Source: Chrysoperla carnea
Lineage: Eukaryota > Arthropoda > Insecta > Neuroptera > Chrysopidae
Reading direction: 5' to 3'
Assembly: GCF_905475395.1 (NCBI RefSeq)
Contig: NC_058341.1
Span: 33,681,501-33,745,500 of the forward strand
Length of the DNA stretch: 64,000 nt
A program made the translations under genes and the position numbers. The notes under the pieces are model-generated. The model was not told the DNA's origin. It made no database searches and worked only from the letters and a program-made list of their open reading frames with translations. This document shows positions 26,067 to 39,400 of this stretch, one piece after another; position 1 is the first letter of the stretch, and the number at the start of each line of letters is the position of its first letter.

Positions 26067-27000
26067 TGAATTTATTAGCAGGGTAAAAGTGTAGAAATTT
26101 TCGATCACCTTGGGGGAAATATTTTTTTTTTTTTTTTTTGTAAAACTTAAGACAGTTTTGATAAAATAATTGACAATTTTGATCAATCATATCGCATGAT
26201 TTTTTAAAACAAAACCATGCAAGTCTTGCTTCGTTGATGTACGTCAACACTTAAAAATGAGTAAATCTTGCTGAAGCCTTGGGCATTTTAATTGTTGGTA
26301 GGGTTTTCTATTTCGCACTGTTTTCAAACTGACCTATCTTTATATAGATGTCTAAAGGTAGTAAACTTAGATTACTATGCGCTCTGACTGCTAAGACGCT
26401 GGCAGACATTGTTGAATGCATTTTCTTTACGTAAACATCCTTTATCAGTCGAATAAATAAACTTATTTTTTTTTTGGACTCCAATATAAACACACTTACC
26501 TACTTATAAATCAAGTTTATCCAGAAAAAATATTTAACTTTTTGTTTGTCTATTTGATTAATTTATTACAAGAATAAATGAATAAAACTCTGAGAAAAAA
26601 ATTTTAAAAATAATAAACAAAGTGCAAATTAAAAATAAATAGTACAATTTTTTTTTGCAATTTATATTTAACCTTCAATTTATACAAATTTAAAAATTTC
26701 AAGGTTTTCGTCGATAAAATACATATTTAAATGACTTTCTAAATTATTTATTTACAATTGTATAAATAAATAAACATATGTTTCAAAAATTTTTTTGTGT
26801 ATTTTTGGATATGTATTTTGTAAACATACTTATTTCATCGATAACACTTATAATTTTTTTAAAATTCCATCAAGGATTTACTATTGCATTCATACGCGAT
26901 GTTTTACCCATAAAAAGAGTCAAAAATGCTGGATCTTTTACATTAGCTTATCAAATATAGTATATTTCCATTGTTAGTATATTTATATAAAATTTAACAA

Positions 27001-27267
27001 GAAGCCCAAAAGAAAAATTTTGGGCAACGATCTTCTGGCCGCTTCTACTAGTTCATTGGAACGCCTTGGTTGATAGTGAACGTCATGTTAACGATCTCCC
27101 ACTGTGTCATGCTCCACAAAATTTGACACTAAACGACGGATAGTGTTGTCAGGGGGTGCCAGTTTACTACGATAATTTCGACGATATCTACATTGAGTTA
27201 ACATAGCCAAACGGCTATTTTCAATATAGACTACTTCACCGCTTTGTTTTGGTGTGAAGCGATTCAT
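27001..27267 (-). pseudogene. Broken DUF4817-like transposon ORF remnant
   Basis: On the minus strand from an ATG at 27267-27265 the frame reads a helix-turn-helix-like region beginning MNRFTPKQSGEVVYIENSR. It passes a QCRYRRNYRSKLAPPDN segment and TIRRLVSNFVEHDTVGD, then an in-frame TAA after GDR. The same frame continues as HDVHYQPRRSNELVEAARRS. This order (MxRFTxxQ..., RR, PxxxTIRRLVxxF, then RxxExxEAxRRS) is the pattern I know from DUF4817-type domains of insect transposable elements. The internal stop and lack of a downstream catalytic part mark it as dead. It lies just upstream of the first kinase exon seen here, on the opposite strand. Confidence 0.55.
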
Positions 27268-27519
27268 AGTTAAAATTGTACTTAGACATGATTAAGCATG
27301 TCTAATCAACTCAATCGGTTGACAAATTAAAAAGTTATTCAATGTTTACATACCGACATAAAAGGTGGCGCATCCTGTAGATAATAATACATTCTATGAT
27401 TTATCACCAATTTCCCCGAACTGCGATGTAGTCGATATTACTCTATTACCATGGATATTATTTAAATAAAAATTTCATTTAAAAAATAAAACTAATAGTT
27501 TATTTTTAATTTTTTTCAG

Positions 27520-30500
27520 AGGGGCGTGTAGAGGTATCACGTGAAAATAAATATCTAAGCACCTTAGCACCTGGAAAAGTACTTGGTGAATTAGCTATTT
27601 TATATAATTGTAAGCGTACGGCAACAATTAAAGCGGCTACCGACTGCAAGCTCTGGGCCATCGAGAGACAATGCTTCCAAACGATTATGATGCGTACTGG
27701 TCTCATCAGACAGGCCGAATACACAGATTTCTTAAAAAGGTAAAATTTTTTTAACAATAGCCTTGTTTAGGATGTAGAAATTAGTCAATAAGAATCGCGA
27801 TTAGTACCAATTACTAATGACATCGCTACTCTTATTGTATCAAAGCGCTTTCTATTTTCAAAACAAATTCAAATTCAATAATTTATAAATCATTTGCTAA
27901 TATTATTTATTTTTTTAGTGTACCAATATTCAAGAACTTACCAGAAGATACGTTAATCAAAATATCCGATGTTTTGGAAGAAACATTCTGGGCACAAGGC
28001 GATTATATTATTCGTCAAGGTGCAAGAGGTGACACTTTCTTCATTATCAGTAAAGGGCGAGTTAAGGTTACAATTAAACAACCTAATACTCAAGAAGAGA
28101 AATATATTCGAACTTTAGTAAAAGGTGACTTCTTTGGAGAGAAGGCATTGCAAGGAGATGATTTGAGAACAGCGAACATTATTTGTGATGATCCTGAGGG
28201 CGTTACTTGTTTAGTTATTGATAGGGAGACATTCAATCAATTGATATCTAGTTTAGATGAAATCCGAACTAAATATAAGGATGAAGGAATTGAACGTAGA
28301 AGGTAAGTCTTTAATATTTTACAATTTTAACATACACTCATTTTGCAATTTGAAAGGAAAACCACAAGATTTTCAAACTTTAATTTTTCTTAAGCAAAAA
28401 TACTAAAAATTATTGTTTTCGTGCCAGAAACTCTCTTTATTTTCGAGGACTATTTATGAATATAATATTTCATTGTTATGAAAATTGACATATAAGTTTC
28501 ATTTGACATGTTTAATTTCATTTTGATGAGAGTTATACAAAATCGTGACTATGCTGTAATGAGGAATCGAAAATAACAAAATCTAGCCAAGTGTATTTTA
28601 TGAACTGCCTCTCAGTAAAACTAATTTTTGAGACGTTGTGTAGCTCACGTCTTATTTCACTTCAATTGCAAAAGAGAGTGCTAAAAATTCTTGCTCTGCA
28701 AAAAAATAAGGTTAAATGATTAACAATTAATCTTTCTGTTAACGCAACAAGGAAATATGGTAAGTTCCTCAAGAAAAATAACAATGATATGTCTTGCAGA
28801 AAAAATTATTAATTACTTAATTATGTTCTGACAGTTATTTTGGAAACGTTCCAACACGGATCTAGTAATTATAGTAGGGGGGATGTAGTATAAAGTCCTA
28901 CTTTAGACGACGGGGGCTGTATCACTCAGGGGGGAAGCAATGTGCCTACTTTTAATTGGCTGCGGCTCTCATTTGCGGGAAATTCAAATAGAACGATAAC
29001 ATTTCGTGTGTTTTAGATTCGAGCAACTTTGGCAGCCATTTTGAATGGCATCCCGTAATTTAAAAGTGTAAAAATAATAATAATTGTGTAATTAATCTCC
29101 CAACAAAAAATGAAGGAAAAGTTACTGGATATGTTTTCTAAGATAACTCTCAGAATTAGAACATTTGAAGCTAAAAATTAAAATTAAATTTGAAATATAT
29201 TTTTCCAGGATAACTGACGAATTCCGAGATGTGAAATTATCCGACTTAAAAATATTAGCAACACTTGGTGTTGGTGGATTTGGTCGTGTAGAATTAGTAC
29301 AAATTTGGGGTGATCCATCACGATCATTTGCTTTAAAACAAATGAAGAAAGCACAAATTGTTGAGACTCGACAACAACAGCATATTATGTCAGAAAAAGA
29401 AATTATGGGTGAAGCAAATTGTGAATTTATTGTGAAATTATTCAAAACATTTAAAGATCGTAAATATTTATACATGTTAATGGAATCATGCTTGGGTGGT
29501 GAATTATGGACGGTATTACGTGATAAAGGACATTTTGATGACGCCACAACACGCTTTTATACAGCATGTGTTGTCGAAGCATTTGACTATTTACATTCTC
29601 GCAATATTATTTATAGAGACTTAAAGCCAGAAAATTTATTATTAGATAATAATGGTTATGTGAAATTAGTTGATTTTGGTTTTGCGAAAAAATTACAAAC
29701 TGGACGTAAAACATGGACATTCTGTGGTACACCTGAATATGTGGCACCAGAAGTTATACTAAATCGTGGTCATGATATCAGTGCTGATTATTGGTCATTA
29801 GGAGTACTCATGTTTGAATTGTTGACAGGCACACCACCATTTACGGGTGCTGATCCAATGAAAACTTACAATATTATATTGAAAGGTATCGATGCTATTG
29901 AATTTCCAAGGAATATAACAAGAAATGCTACAGCACTTATCAAGAAATTATGTCGTGATAATCCTGCTGAACGATTAGGATATCAAAAAGGAGGCATTAG
30001 TGAAATACAAAAACACAAGTAAGTAAAAAATATTTTATTAATACATATTTTAGCAGCAACTAGCGACAAAGCGTTTGAAAAATGCACGTTTGATCTGCTC
30101 TATTGAAGAACGGAGGAAAATTATAAACAAAATTTTATTTCGAGTATTGTGGTATTTATTTCAAGAACTATGTCTCAACTCGAAGTCAAGAAAAATTCAT
30201 CCTTAATCATCTAATCTTCAAACGGGCAAAATTTTTAGATTTTTCTCTAAATAATCTAAAACTTTGAATATCTGGCTAATTTTGCGATTGAACGACAAGT
30301 TGCAGAGGTATCGTCTGAAGAAATTGCTTCGGCATATATCTACTTACCTTCGTAATTTTAGTAGATTAAGATGATTCGATTCTTGCATTGTTTAGGTGTA
30401 TCTATCCAAAATAAAAAGAAATTTTGATTTTGCGATTGAACGACAAATTTCTGAGCTATTTGCCGTCCGACTGTATTACCTATGTATTATGGCAAAGTGT

Positions 30501-30740
30501 TGCAAGTTATTAGCTACTTACTTCAAATATCTCTTTATTGTTATTGTTATTAACTAATTGTTTTCCTTTTCTAGATGGTTTGATGGCTTTAATTGGGAAG
30601 GTTTATGCAATAGAACATTAATACCACCAATTAGTCCACAAGTACGAAGTGTAATAGATACATCAAACTTTGATGAATATCCACCAGATGGTGATGGTCC
30701 CCCACCAGATGACGTGACTGGATGGGATGCTGATTTTTAG
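27520..30740 (+). CDS. for: cGMP-dependent protein kinase (foraging type), 3' four exons
   Basis: Serine/threonine kinase activated by cGMP, cytosolic; in insects the orthologue (foraging) modulates behaviour and metabolism. Coding exons: 27520-27739, 27919-28302, 29209-30018 and 30575-30740; all junctions are GT-AG and in frame, giving about 525 residues to the stop. Exon 1 here carries the end of cyclic-nucleotide site A ([14 protein letters not shown]). Exon 2 carries site B ([18 protein letters not shown]). Exon 3 carries most of the kinase domain: glycine loop GVGGFGRV, lysine in [21 protein letters not shown] and the activation segment [14 protein letters not shown]. Exon 4 ends the AGC tail with [13 protein letters not shown]. 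The N-terminal coiled coil, autoinhibitory segment and first half of site A are absent: the first exon enters in phase 1, so upstream exons must exist. Identity is firm; the symbol follows the insect orthologue. Confidence 0.95.
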
Positions 30741-30871
30741 GAATATATTATGCAATTTTAGGAGTATCAAATATGAAATATATATATTATATAAAATATA
30801 TTAATTAATGTGAACTGAATGAAAGAAAAAATATATTTAGTTGTAAGAATTGTGTATAAAAAGAAAATGTC

Positions 30872-30877
30872 AATAAA
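30872..30877 (+). other. Candidate polyadenylation signal of the kinase gene
   Basis: AATAAA, 132 bp after the kinase stop codon, the first canonical hexamer downstream. AT-rich sequence makes chance hexamers common, so later sites are possible too. Confidence 0.45.
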
Positions 30878-33800
30878 ATTGGCAATTTACTAATTTGTAA
30901 TATTTTTGACTAAAGATTTTTCATATTATTATTTTATTTTTTGGTGCAAATGCATTTATTTCTTTATTGTTAAAGAGTGAATAAGAAATCGTTATTTAAA
31001 AAAAATTATTATATTTAAAAAAAAAAGTTTGTGTCATTTTATCATTATGTCAGTTGAATATTTAAAAATATTAAATCTGAATAGAACAAATATTTATTTT
31101 TTAAATTTTTTCAGTGCTGTAACTATCAAAATAAAAAATTTCAGTAGGATTAAGTTAAAATTTATTTCAATATCTTCGTCTTTCTTTTCAGTAAAGGACT
31201 TTGGCGTGTTGAGGATTTTTAACAATTTTTAATGAGTTAATTATGACGCTGAATGTGTATTTTAAATTATTTTCAACTTAAATGTAACAAAAATTTCATT
31301 TAATACAAAGTATTTTGAAATTTTGAATTAAATTCGTACAAAGTTGAAATTATCACTTTAATCATACCTAAAAATACTTATTCGTAGATTTAATTGTGAA
31401 TGTGTTTTCCGATAAAAAATCGATACAAATAATTTATAAACTTTGTAAAGCAATACTTATAAAAAGCAATTTTATTTACAAGATTTGTTGCTATATTCAA
31501 AATGGGCGAGAAGATTACAAAATTGATAGCCTGAAATAAAATGCGTAAATGAAAATAATAAATTTTCACTAAAAATAATTCAAAGACATTTTACTGATAA
31601 ATTAACTATTAACGTATAAATCCGTTTTTACCTAACATTTTTCTATTTTAAAAAGAATTTTTTTTTTAAAGCTGCCTTATTAAGTTTTGAAAATTTTTAT
31701 GAATATTTTATCATTGGTTTTAATTTCAAAGAAAGTTGTTATTATTTATAAAATATTTATAAGACAGGCCTTAATTATTTAATAAATGCAGAAAATAACG
31801 TATTAACAGTTTTGTTTTAGTATTAAATTGATTTTGTAAACTAATATTAATTAAATCAATTGTGAAACTAGATTATACGAAGTTTCTCAAAAATTAGAAA
31901 AAAGTTGAGTCTTACATTTTTTTTAACAATCAGAGATCGCTTTGTTGGCATAAAAAATCTGCTTTGAAGTCGCAATTTTTTTATTAATAAAAAGGGAACT
32001 GCATCTATACCATACATTTGAGGATCCTAAAATAATTCCTTGTGGAATATCAAAATTTTAATATTTTTCGTTCAAAATTTCTATTTTCTAATGCTGATTC
32101 ATCAGGTATGGTTATGTCACAATCTGCAAGATGTAATTGCTCTAGAACCAATGATTTGTTACATTGAAGTTTTTGAGAAACAATTTGTATAATTTATAAA
32201 AATTCAAAATTATTTAACAAATTATGCAATATGTAATAGATTCAATTAAATAATACTTCGATGTTTTTCGCAAAAAAAAAGAAAAGCAATTAATAAACTA
32301 GTCACCAAGTTAGAGGAATTTTTTGAAAATTAATTAAAGTATCGAAGCTAAATATTTTATTTAAACAAAACAATCGTGTATATTTAATTATTTGTTGTTA
32401 AATTGTGTAAATTATATTGATTCAATTCCCAGAAGTGAAACTTCTTTAAAAAATATTTTTTTCAAAGATGAATTTTGGAAAAAATGTATGATAACTATCC
32501 ATTAAATAACGAATTTATATTAGCAGGATTGAGCTGATGATAATCGAAGTTTCTAAAATTGTTTGTTGTAGATTTTAAGGGTCAACGAGTTCCCTGCATT
32601 TAAATTCTATTTATTTTATTTTTTATAAAGAATTTCCAAATATTACTGCAACTTTCCGTAATAGAAATTGGCAGTTAAAGCTTTTTATTAAAATTTTAGG
32701 AAAATCTCAAGCTTAATGGGTACTAAAGCGATGCAACGACCTACTACAAGTTTCAGGCAATCAAATTTTCAAAATGTTTCTTTAGTCGTTTGACTACAAA
32801 CGACTGCGTAGAAAAACTAATAAAAGGCTTTATAAAGTCATGATTAAAAATCGTTCCACATCGCACGTTTGGCCCCGTTGCATCGCTCCAGTTAAAATTC
32901 AATTCAATGATCCTATCCTGTTTTGATATAACTAGCGCGACAGTGAAATTACTAAAAATAAAATGTATCTCTCATTTAAAAATTTTTTTTACTAAAGGTC
33001 TTACAAGAAAATCTTTTTCATTTTAAAAATGTTGTAGTCTCATTAGAAAAGGAAATGAAGTATAGGAGTTTCATTTCTATTAAAATATTCCTAGAATAGA
33101 TAAATCCACCAATTTTTTTGTACTCTACTTAAATTAATTTATATTAATAATAATTAGAAAAAAAATTGACTAGTTTATTTTTTATATTAAAAAAAGAAAA
33201 AAAAGTGCCACATTTAATTTAAAAGAAAACTATATTAATTAATTCTATTGTGTAAAAAATTTGTATAAAAAAAATAACTTGAAATTAAGTTGAATTCATA
33301 TTTTATGCTCTTAAATATACATACTACTCAACTCAACCATAAAGTTTGTTTTAGATTTTTTAATTATTATTTATATTAGTTTATTTTTTGTTATTAATTT
33401 AGTGTTCTTATTTTATTCGTATCCAAGTAGATAGACATAATCGATCAATCATAATTGCTTGTGGAAGGACACCGCAGAATCCTTTCTGCCAAATGGATAA
33501 AAAGCTGATTGACATCACAGTTGACCATACATAGTCTGATCGGTACGCCAACTGACTAGTCTTACTAGCCTATTATTACATACAAATATTATGATCACTT
33601 ACATAATACACACCTTATTTTTAACTTCTACTTTCTTGGCGAAAGATTCGAGAGAGATAGATTGGTATAGATTTATTCAAAAGAGAGTTAAAATAATAAT
33701 GAGATAAGCCATCCCTTGAGTAACTCTCTATTGGACAGGGGTACAGTGTCATTTTGGGTAACAGTTAATTTTTGCAAACATTGTGTATATTATGTTATAC

Positions 33801-36150
33801 AACCAACATTATAGTCAGTTCTGCCAAACCGAATATATTATATCCGAATGAGCTAGATGTGAGTATTTAGCAATTACTATCGTTTTTTTTTACGTAAAAA
33901 TATATGAAACTTGAAAATCTTTTAGCAAATTTGGCCGAAAGCAATTTCAAATAAGAATTCTGCAAAGTTCTTTTAATTCATTGCTTGAAACACTAACCTT
34001 TCTCAAATACAGTCCCCCGGATTGACGATTCTTTCAAAATTGATGATTTACTTAATTGAGGATTATCGGTCAAATCACAAGGTTTAAAGTGATCGCAAAG
34101 AAAATAATAATTTTAAATAAATTAAAATTTTTCTTATTGTATTACAAAAGTAGATAATTTTTCATTATTAGTAAATAATTATTGAGCTTGTTCGTATCCC
34201 TGTATTTGCTTATAATCACAGTCGTATATAAAGAATTAAATTCAATAAAACGCAAAAATTGAGAAAAGTGCTTCTCTTGCACAATTAGTGATTTGTAACT
34301 AAAATTATTAAAAATGCATAGATACATATTTATGAATTTATAAAATTTAAAATCTTTAGCAATACATATTTCTTGTTTCATAGGCAACTTGTTTTATACA
34401 TATGTGTAAGTGTAATGCATAATGCAACTAGCTTAGAATTTTTTTACTTCCGATAATTTTGAGGCAATCTACATTTAATTGCCAATTTTCAAAATTTTTT
34501 AAGAATATTTCTATTCGATTCTTTTGGTAATGGATCAGTATAATAATTTTTAAGCATTTTTCTCAGAAAATGTTTAAGAAATTGCATAAAAAATCGAATT
34601 ATTAATGTGTAGTATACGAAAGATATTGTAAGCGCTTCAAGTTTATTTATTCAGACGAATAAATAAGGAAACCGTGCTCATGTCAGAAAAACTACTTTAG
34701 TAAATTTCGCCGATGTAGTTTCCAAACCTTTGTATATGACTGTTATAGCTGAAAAATTATTTTAATTAAAAAAATTCCAATCCATAATTTTAAACAGAGT
34801 TAAAAACGGAAGTGTGTCTTAACACTATTTTCTGAAGGAAGAATGCCTCTGGTAAAATAAAATTAAAAATCATTTTAGAATAAGGTTCTAAATTTACATA
34901 TTTTTTCTTTTTCATTATATTTTATATATTTTTACAGTTTTATGCAAATAAATGCATGTCTAATGCTGAAAAACAAAATTTAATATCGCAATATACAGAA
35001 AATATAAAAAAAAGAATGTTTATTGAAAGAGTGTAAAATATTTTACTAAGCAAATCGAATTGTAATTGATTATTCATATTGTTGGTTGTGAATAACGGAG
35101 TTGTATATAGACAAAAATATATTATTATTGTAAATCAAAATTTGTCAAATAAAAATTTTCCATTTAAATTCCTGAAAATAAAATGTTTTAATCATAAATA
35201 AAATGTTTTGGTATTTATCCCTATTTTGTAATATCCTTATGGTGAAAGCTGTAATAATTACATTTAGAAAATAATTAATTTATCATACAAAAATAAAATT
35301 GTTCATATAAAAATATTGGCAATATCCCCCCGTGCCACCAGACAATTTCAATTTTAAACAAACAGACTAACGCGTTATAATATTTAATTCCCTTGCCCCC
35401 ACTTATCTTCTAATTTAATGAGTTTTATTTTTTTAGCGTAGAATCATAATTTTTTTGGAAATTGGAGCCCATGTTACTTGCTGATAAATAGGTATGATAA
35501 ATGGATGAGGGATTTTTCAAAATCGCTTAAATAGTGAATTCAAAAATGACGGATTTTTATATAAACGTGTATAGATAGTATTAGAGATCTCGTGATGAGT
35601 CAGTCAGTCAGCCAATTAGTAGTATTTCGGTTGTATATATTTAGATTACTATAAAATTTTAATTTTTTTAATTGTTTAACTCTAATTAAAAATCTTTGAA
35701 ATAAATTAAATATTATCTAAATTTTATTAAAACTTCGAGGTTTCTTTTTCTGGCAGCAACCTAGTACTTCGGGTTGCTTTAATAGCCAATTTAGATTCTA
35801 AAAGACAAAAGATAAAATTAATAACACTTTAAATTAGAAAGTTGATAATAAAAAGGAAAACTAACAATTTTTGTTTGAAACATTTTTTCAAAAAACGTTA
35901 GCTTTTGAAAGAAATGCGACCTGATTCATTAATTTTTTGTAGGTATTCATTAAACTTCTGCGTCTGAAATAGAATAATTATAGCTAATTCAAACGTAATT
36001 TCTCTTATCTTGTTGGATGAGACGATTCTCAGTTCGTCTTCAAAACTTTTTCACTATATCATATTAAAGATACTGGGAGCCACAATAAAAAAAAAATGTA
36101 TATTTCGACAAATAACTTTTACGCCTAGAAGATTAACATTGTATTGATAT

Positions 36151-36156
36151 TTTATT
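36151..36156 (-). other. Candidate polyadenylation signal of the p115 gene
   Basis: TTTATT on the plus strand (AATAAA on the minus strand), about 260 bp beyond the p115 stop. It is the nearest canonical hexamer I noticed, but not the only possible one in AT-rich DNA. Confidence 0.35.
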
Positions 36157-36416
36157 TACCCTGAGGAGTAATATACAGCAAAATATTGAATTCTGCAGAG
36201 GTTTCCGATTTCAGAAAGTTAAAAAATAAAGTAATCTTAAAACAGTACTATTTTCTGTTATCAGGTGACACCACGCTACCGAATTAATTATTGAGTCAAT
36301 AGACAGGCAGAAAGGAGAGCAGATCATTGGTAATGGATAAACCAGTAAAAAATAAAAGAAATAATAATATATTTTAAATAATAGACATTTTACAACAAAA
36401 ATAAAGCAATAACATT

Positions 36417-39400
36417 TCATGGGCTACCTCTATCAGAACCATCATTCGAATTTACATCACTATCGCTATCGTTAATTTCTTCACCTAATTCTCTTAAACG
36501 TTTTTTATATTGTGTCAATTTTGAACTTTGGTGCGTCAAAAGTTGTAACAGATCTTCAAGATCCACCTTCAATGTATTTAATTCATCTTCAACAAGTTTT
36601 TTTTCGTTTATCAGTTTTTCTACGTTCGCATCATTCGTTTCATTATTTTGTGCTGTAATTGGAATTTCATGACTAGGAGACGATAATGGCGATGATGCTT
36701 CAGCAGCAAGTTGAGCACGTAGTAATGTAATCTGATCTTGTAATTCAGAATTCTTGGAAACAGCGTCTTCCAATTTTTCCTAAAACAAACAATGAATTTT
36801 ATTATATATAAATAAAAATTTTGCTGCTTGTCTAAAATAAGCAGCATCAATTGTTTATAAAAACAATTGCAAAAAAAATTTTGTGAAGATGTTTTGCCCC
36901 CATAGTTTTGAAGAAAATAGTCGTAATGTTTAAATTAAATTACTTGAATATTTACATTAGTTTAATTGCCACAATTAAACCGGATTAGGATAATTTCCTC
37001 AAAGTATCAACTATCTGAAGTTTTTTTAATTTACCTGAGTTTGATTTCGATCTGATGTAAGTAGTTCAACTTTGTTTGTCAGTTCTTTTAATTGTTTATC
37101 TTGCTCACGTATGAGTTCTTTGTATTGAAGTAGTAAACCATTTTCTTGTGATGATAAAGAAAATTCAGTTAATCCATTTTGATCGGCTGATCGATTTAAA
37201 TCTCTTGAAACAGTTTTAATTATAATTCCTAAAATTTAAAGAAAATGTTATAAATATTATTGAAATAAAAGCCAAATTCGCAGAAAAAATTTTTTGGAAG
37301 AAAGTAAATCGTATAGAGGTCTCGATTTTGTGCCAAACGATTTTTGAAAATGATCAAACAGATCATACCAAAATAAAAATTATATTTCTACGATCGATAA
37401 TTCCATGCAATTTTGTAACAACTGTATCTTTTTCACAATCACAAAGCTTAAATAGCTGTCAAATTTTCATGGATGCCCACATCTTGAAATCCAAGCGAAA
37501 TTTAGAAAAATAATTTTAATTTCAGTATAATTTCGAAGTCCTAATAAATACAGCAAATTTGCCACGTTTGAAATAGTAATAAAACCCTAAACTTGCCTTC
37601 TAAACTTTTAAACAATTTACAAAATTCAAAATCCAACAACATATCCCATGACGCTTTCGATTTAATTTGTGGTTGTTTAGCAGCTCGACTGTACATCTCA
37701 TGTTTAGAAACATCACTTAATTTCGTAATATATGTTTCAATTCCAACTCGACGTTCAATTAATTGGCATAGATTTTCAATCGTGAAAGTATGCACCGAAT
37801 CGTCGTTAAAACAAACACAAATTCCCATTAAAAATGCACATAATCCTTGTAACAGATCCTCATTAACATCGTGCTCATTCGCGGATGTTTGTGCAGTTAA
37901 AAATGCCATACTTCCAGGAACATTTAAAAACGTTTTAACAGCCACTGGACAATTCGCCATCCAAGTGGCTAACAATATTAATATGCCAACTTTAGCTTTT
38001 AATTTATTCCCTTCTTGTAACATAGTGGCACATTGATGAAGCAATGAAATTGGTTGTGTGCCCAAATTCGTAGCTAATAACACCCGAAGCATTTGCTCTT
38101 TTTGTGCAGGATTATCAACCATAGCATGAGATAGTGCTACGGCTGAAAACCAACTGGATAATGGTTCAGCGCTGAATAAACCACTGCAAAGTAATTGTCC
38201 CATAGTTACAGTTGGTGTGTTAGTATTCGATGGTAACAAAGTTTGGACAACTTGAGTTTGTCCAATTTCATTTTTATATAAAAAACATTCAAAACAGTAT
38301 AAAACAGCACATCTTAATGGGTACGGCTGTTTTTCATTTACCATAGACATTAACAGTATAACTAAAGATGGTCGTGGTGGATTGCAAGGTGCCATAACTG
38401 AAGCGAAATATTCTTGATTACCCAAATTACCACGAATTATATCTCCAACTGTATTTATGGTTTCTGTTAAAATATCTGCTGGAACACCACTTGCCATTAA
38501 AATATTGCACAAAGTTTCTAACAATCCACATGATTTCATTGTTTTTTGGCTAGAGCTAACCACATGATGTGGATTTCCTGGTGTAACTAGCGTACGAACT
38601 AATTGTAGCGTACAATGCATATTTGATACTTTTTGCGGGGACCATCCTTGTTCTTCGATTTCAGCTGGAAGTATAAACATCGGCGCTAATTTATGAATAT
38701 AACTCCCTTCTTTGAAGAAGTTTTGATTACTGGTGTTATTTTTTAATAAGTTTAACATCAAAAGCAAACAATCTTCAACAATAATTCCTCCATCAGTACT
38801 TCCTTCATCCATGATTATATCAAATAGCCTATCAAAAGCATTTTCAAAAGCTACAATTTTTTGTATATTCGCATTTCCTTTCGTTAGATGAATAAACAAT
38901 CGTAAAGCATCATTTCGAATAACTTCACGACTATCAGCTAACAAATCCATTAATTTCGAAACACCCAATTTGCTCTCAAGAACAATCTGCTGTATTTCCC
39001 GTGTTTTATTATCCAATAAATTCGTTAGTAATTTTACAGCAGGTCGACGAACTTGATAGTTATATTCTTCTAAGAAACTAAGAATTAGTGCAACATTATC
39101 GGGATTTTTTAAAAACATTTCAGAAAATTGTTCACCAACTTTAATACTTGATAGTTGAGCATTATTCGATTGCTCATCTTCAAATGATTCTGGTGCTGTT
39201 ATATTACATAATGTATCTAAACAATAACTAACTATTTCAATATCAGCTCGATCTGTTTCAAGAGTTTGACGTAATGCGTCCATTCCTTGTGCTCCAACTT
39301 CAACACGAAATTTTCGTGATAATGCTTTAAGTGCTCGACATGCATCTCGTCTATCTTCCAATAAAGTTGAAGATGTTACACGATCAACTAATCTTTCAAC

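Larger units (their letters stand above)
2356..27519. other. 25 kb non-coding, repeat-rich stretch
   Basis: No conserved exon recognised. Short open frames here have the composition of random AT-rich DNA. The stretch holds many repeats listed separately (R1-R5, tRNA-like SINE pieces, retrotransposon-tail-like repeats, foldbacks, a transposon ORF remnant). It may be one or more long introns of the serine-rich exon and/or the kinase gene. The missing 5' kinase exons were looked for by eye and not found. Confidence 0.5.
30741..36416. other. AT-rich intergenic DNA between convergent genes
   Basis: Holds the 3' UTRs of the kinase gene (+) and of the p115 gene (-). Apart from that it is low-complexity AT-rich sequence with short chance ORFs. 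A short match to the R1 family (TTTGTTTGAAACATTTTTTC) lies near 35875. No gene, RNA or clear element recognised. Confidence 0.5.

Noticed and set aside
29122..29547. Minus-strand 141-codon frame over the kinase exon
   Set aside because: It is an antisense shadow of conserved kinase coding sequence, and its translation matches no family I know.
37593..38036. Plus-strand 147-codon frame over p115
   Set aside because: Antisense shadow of the conserved p115 head domain.
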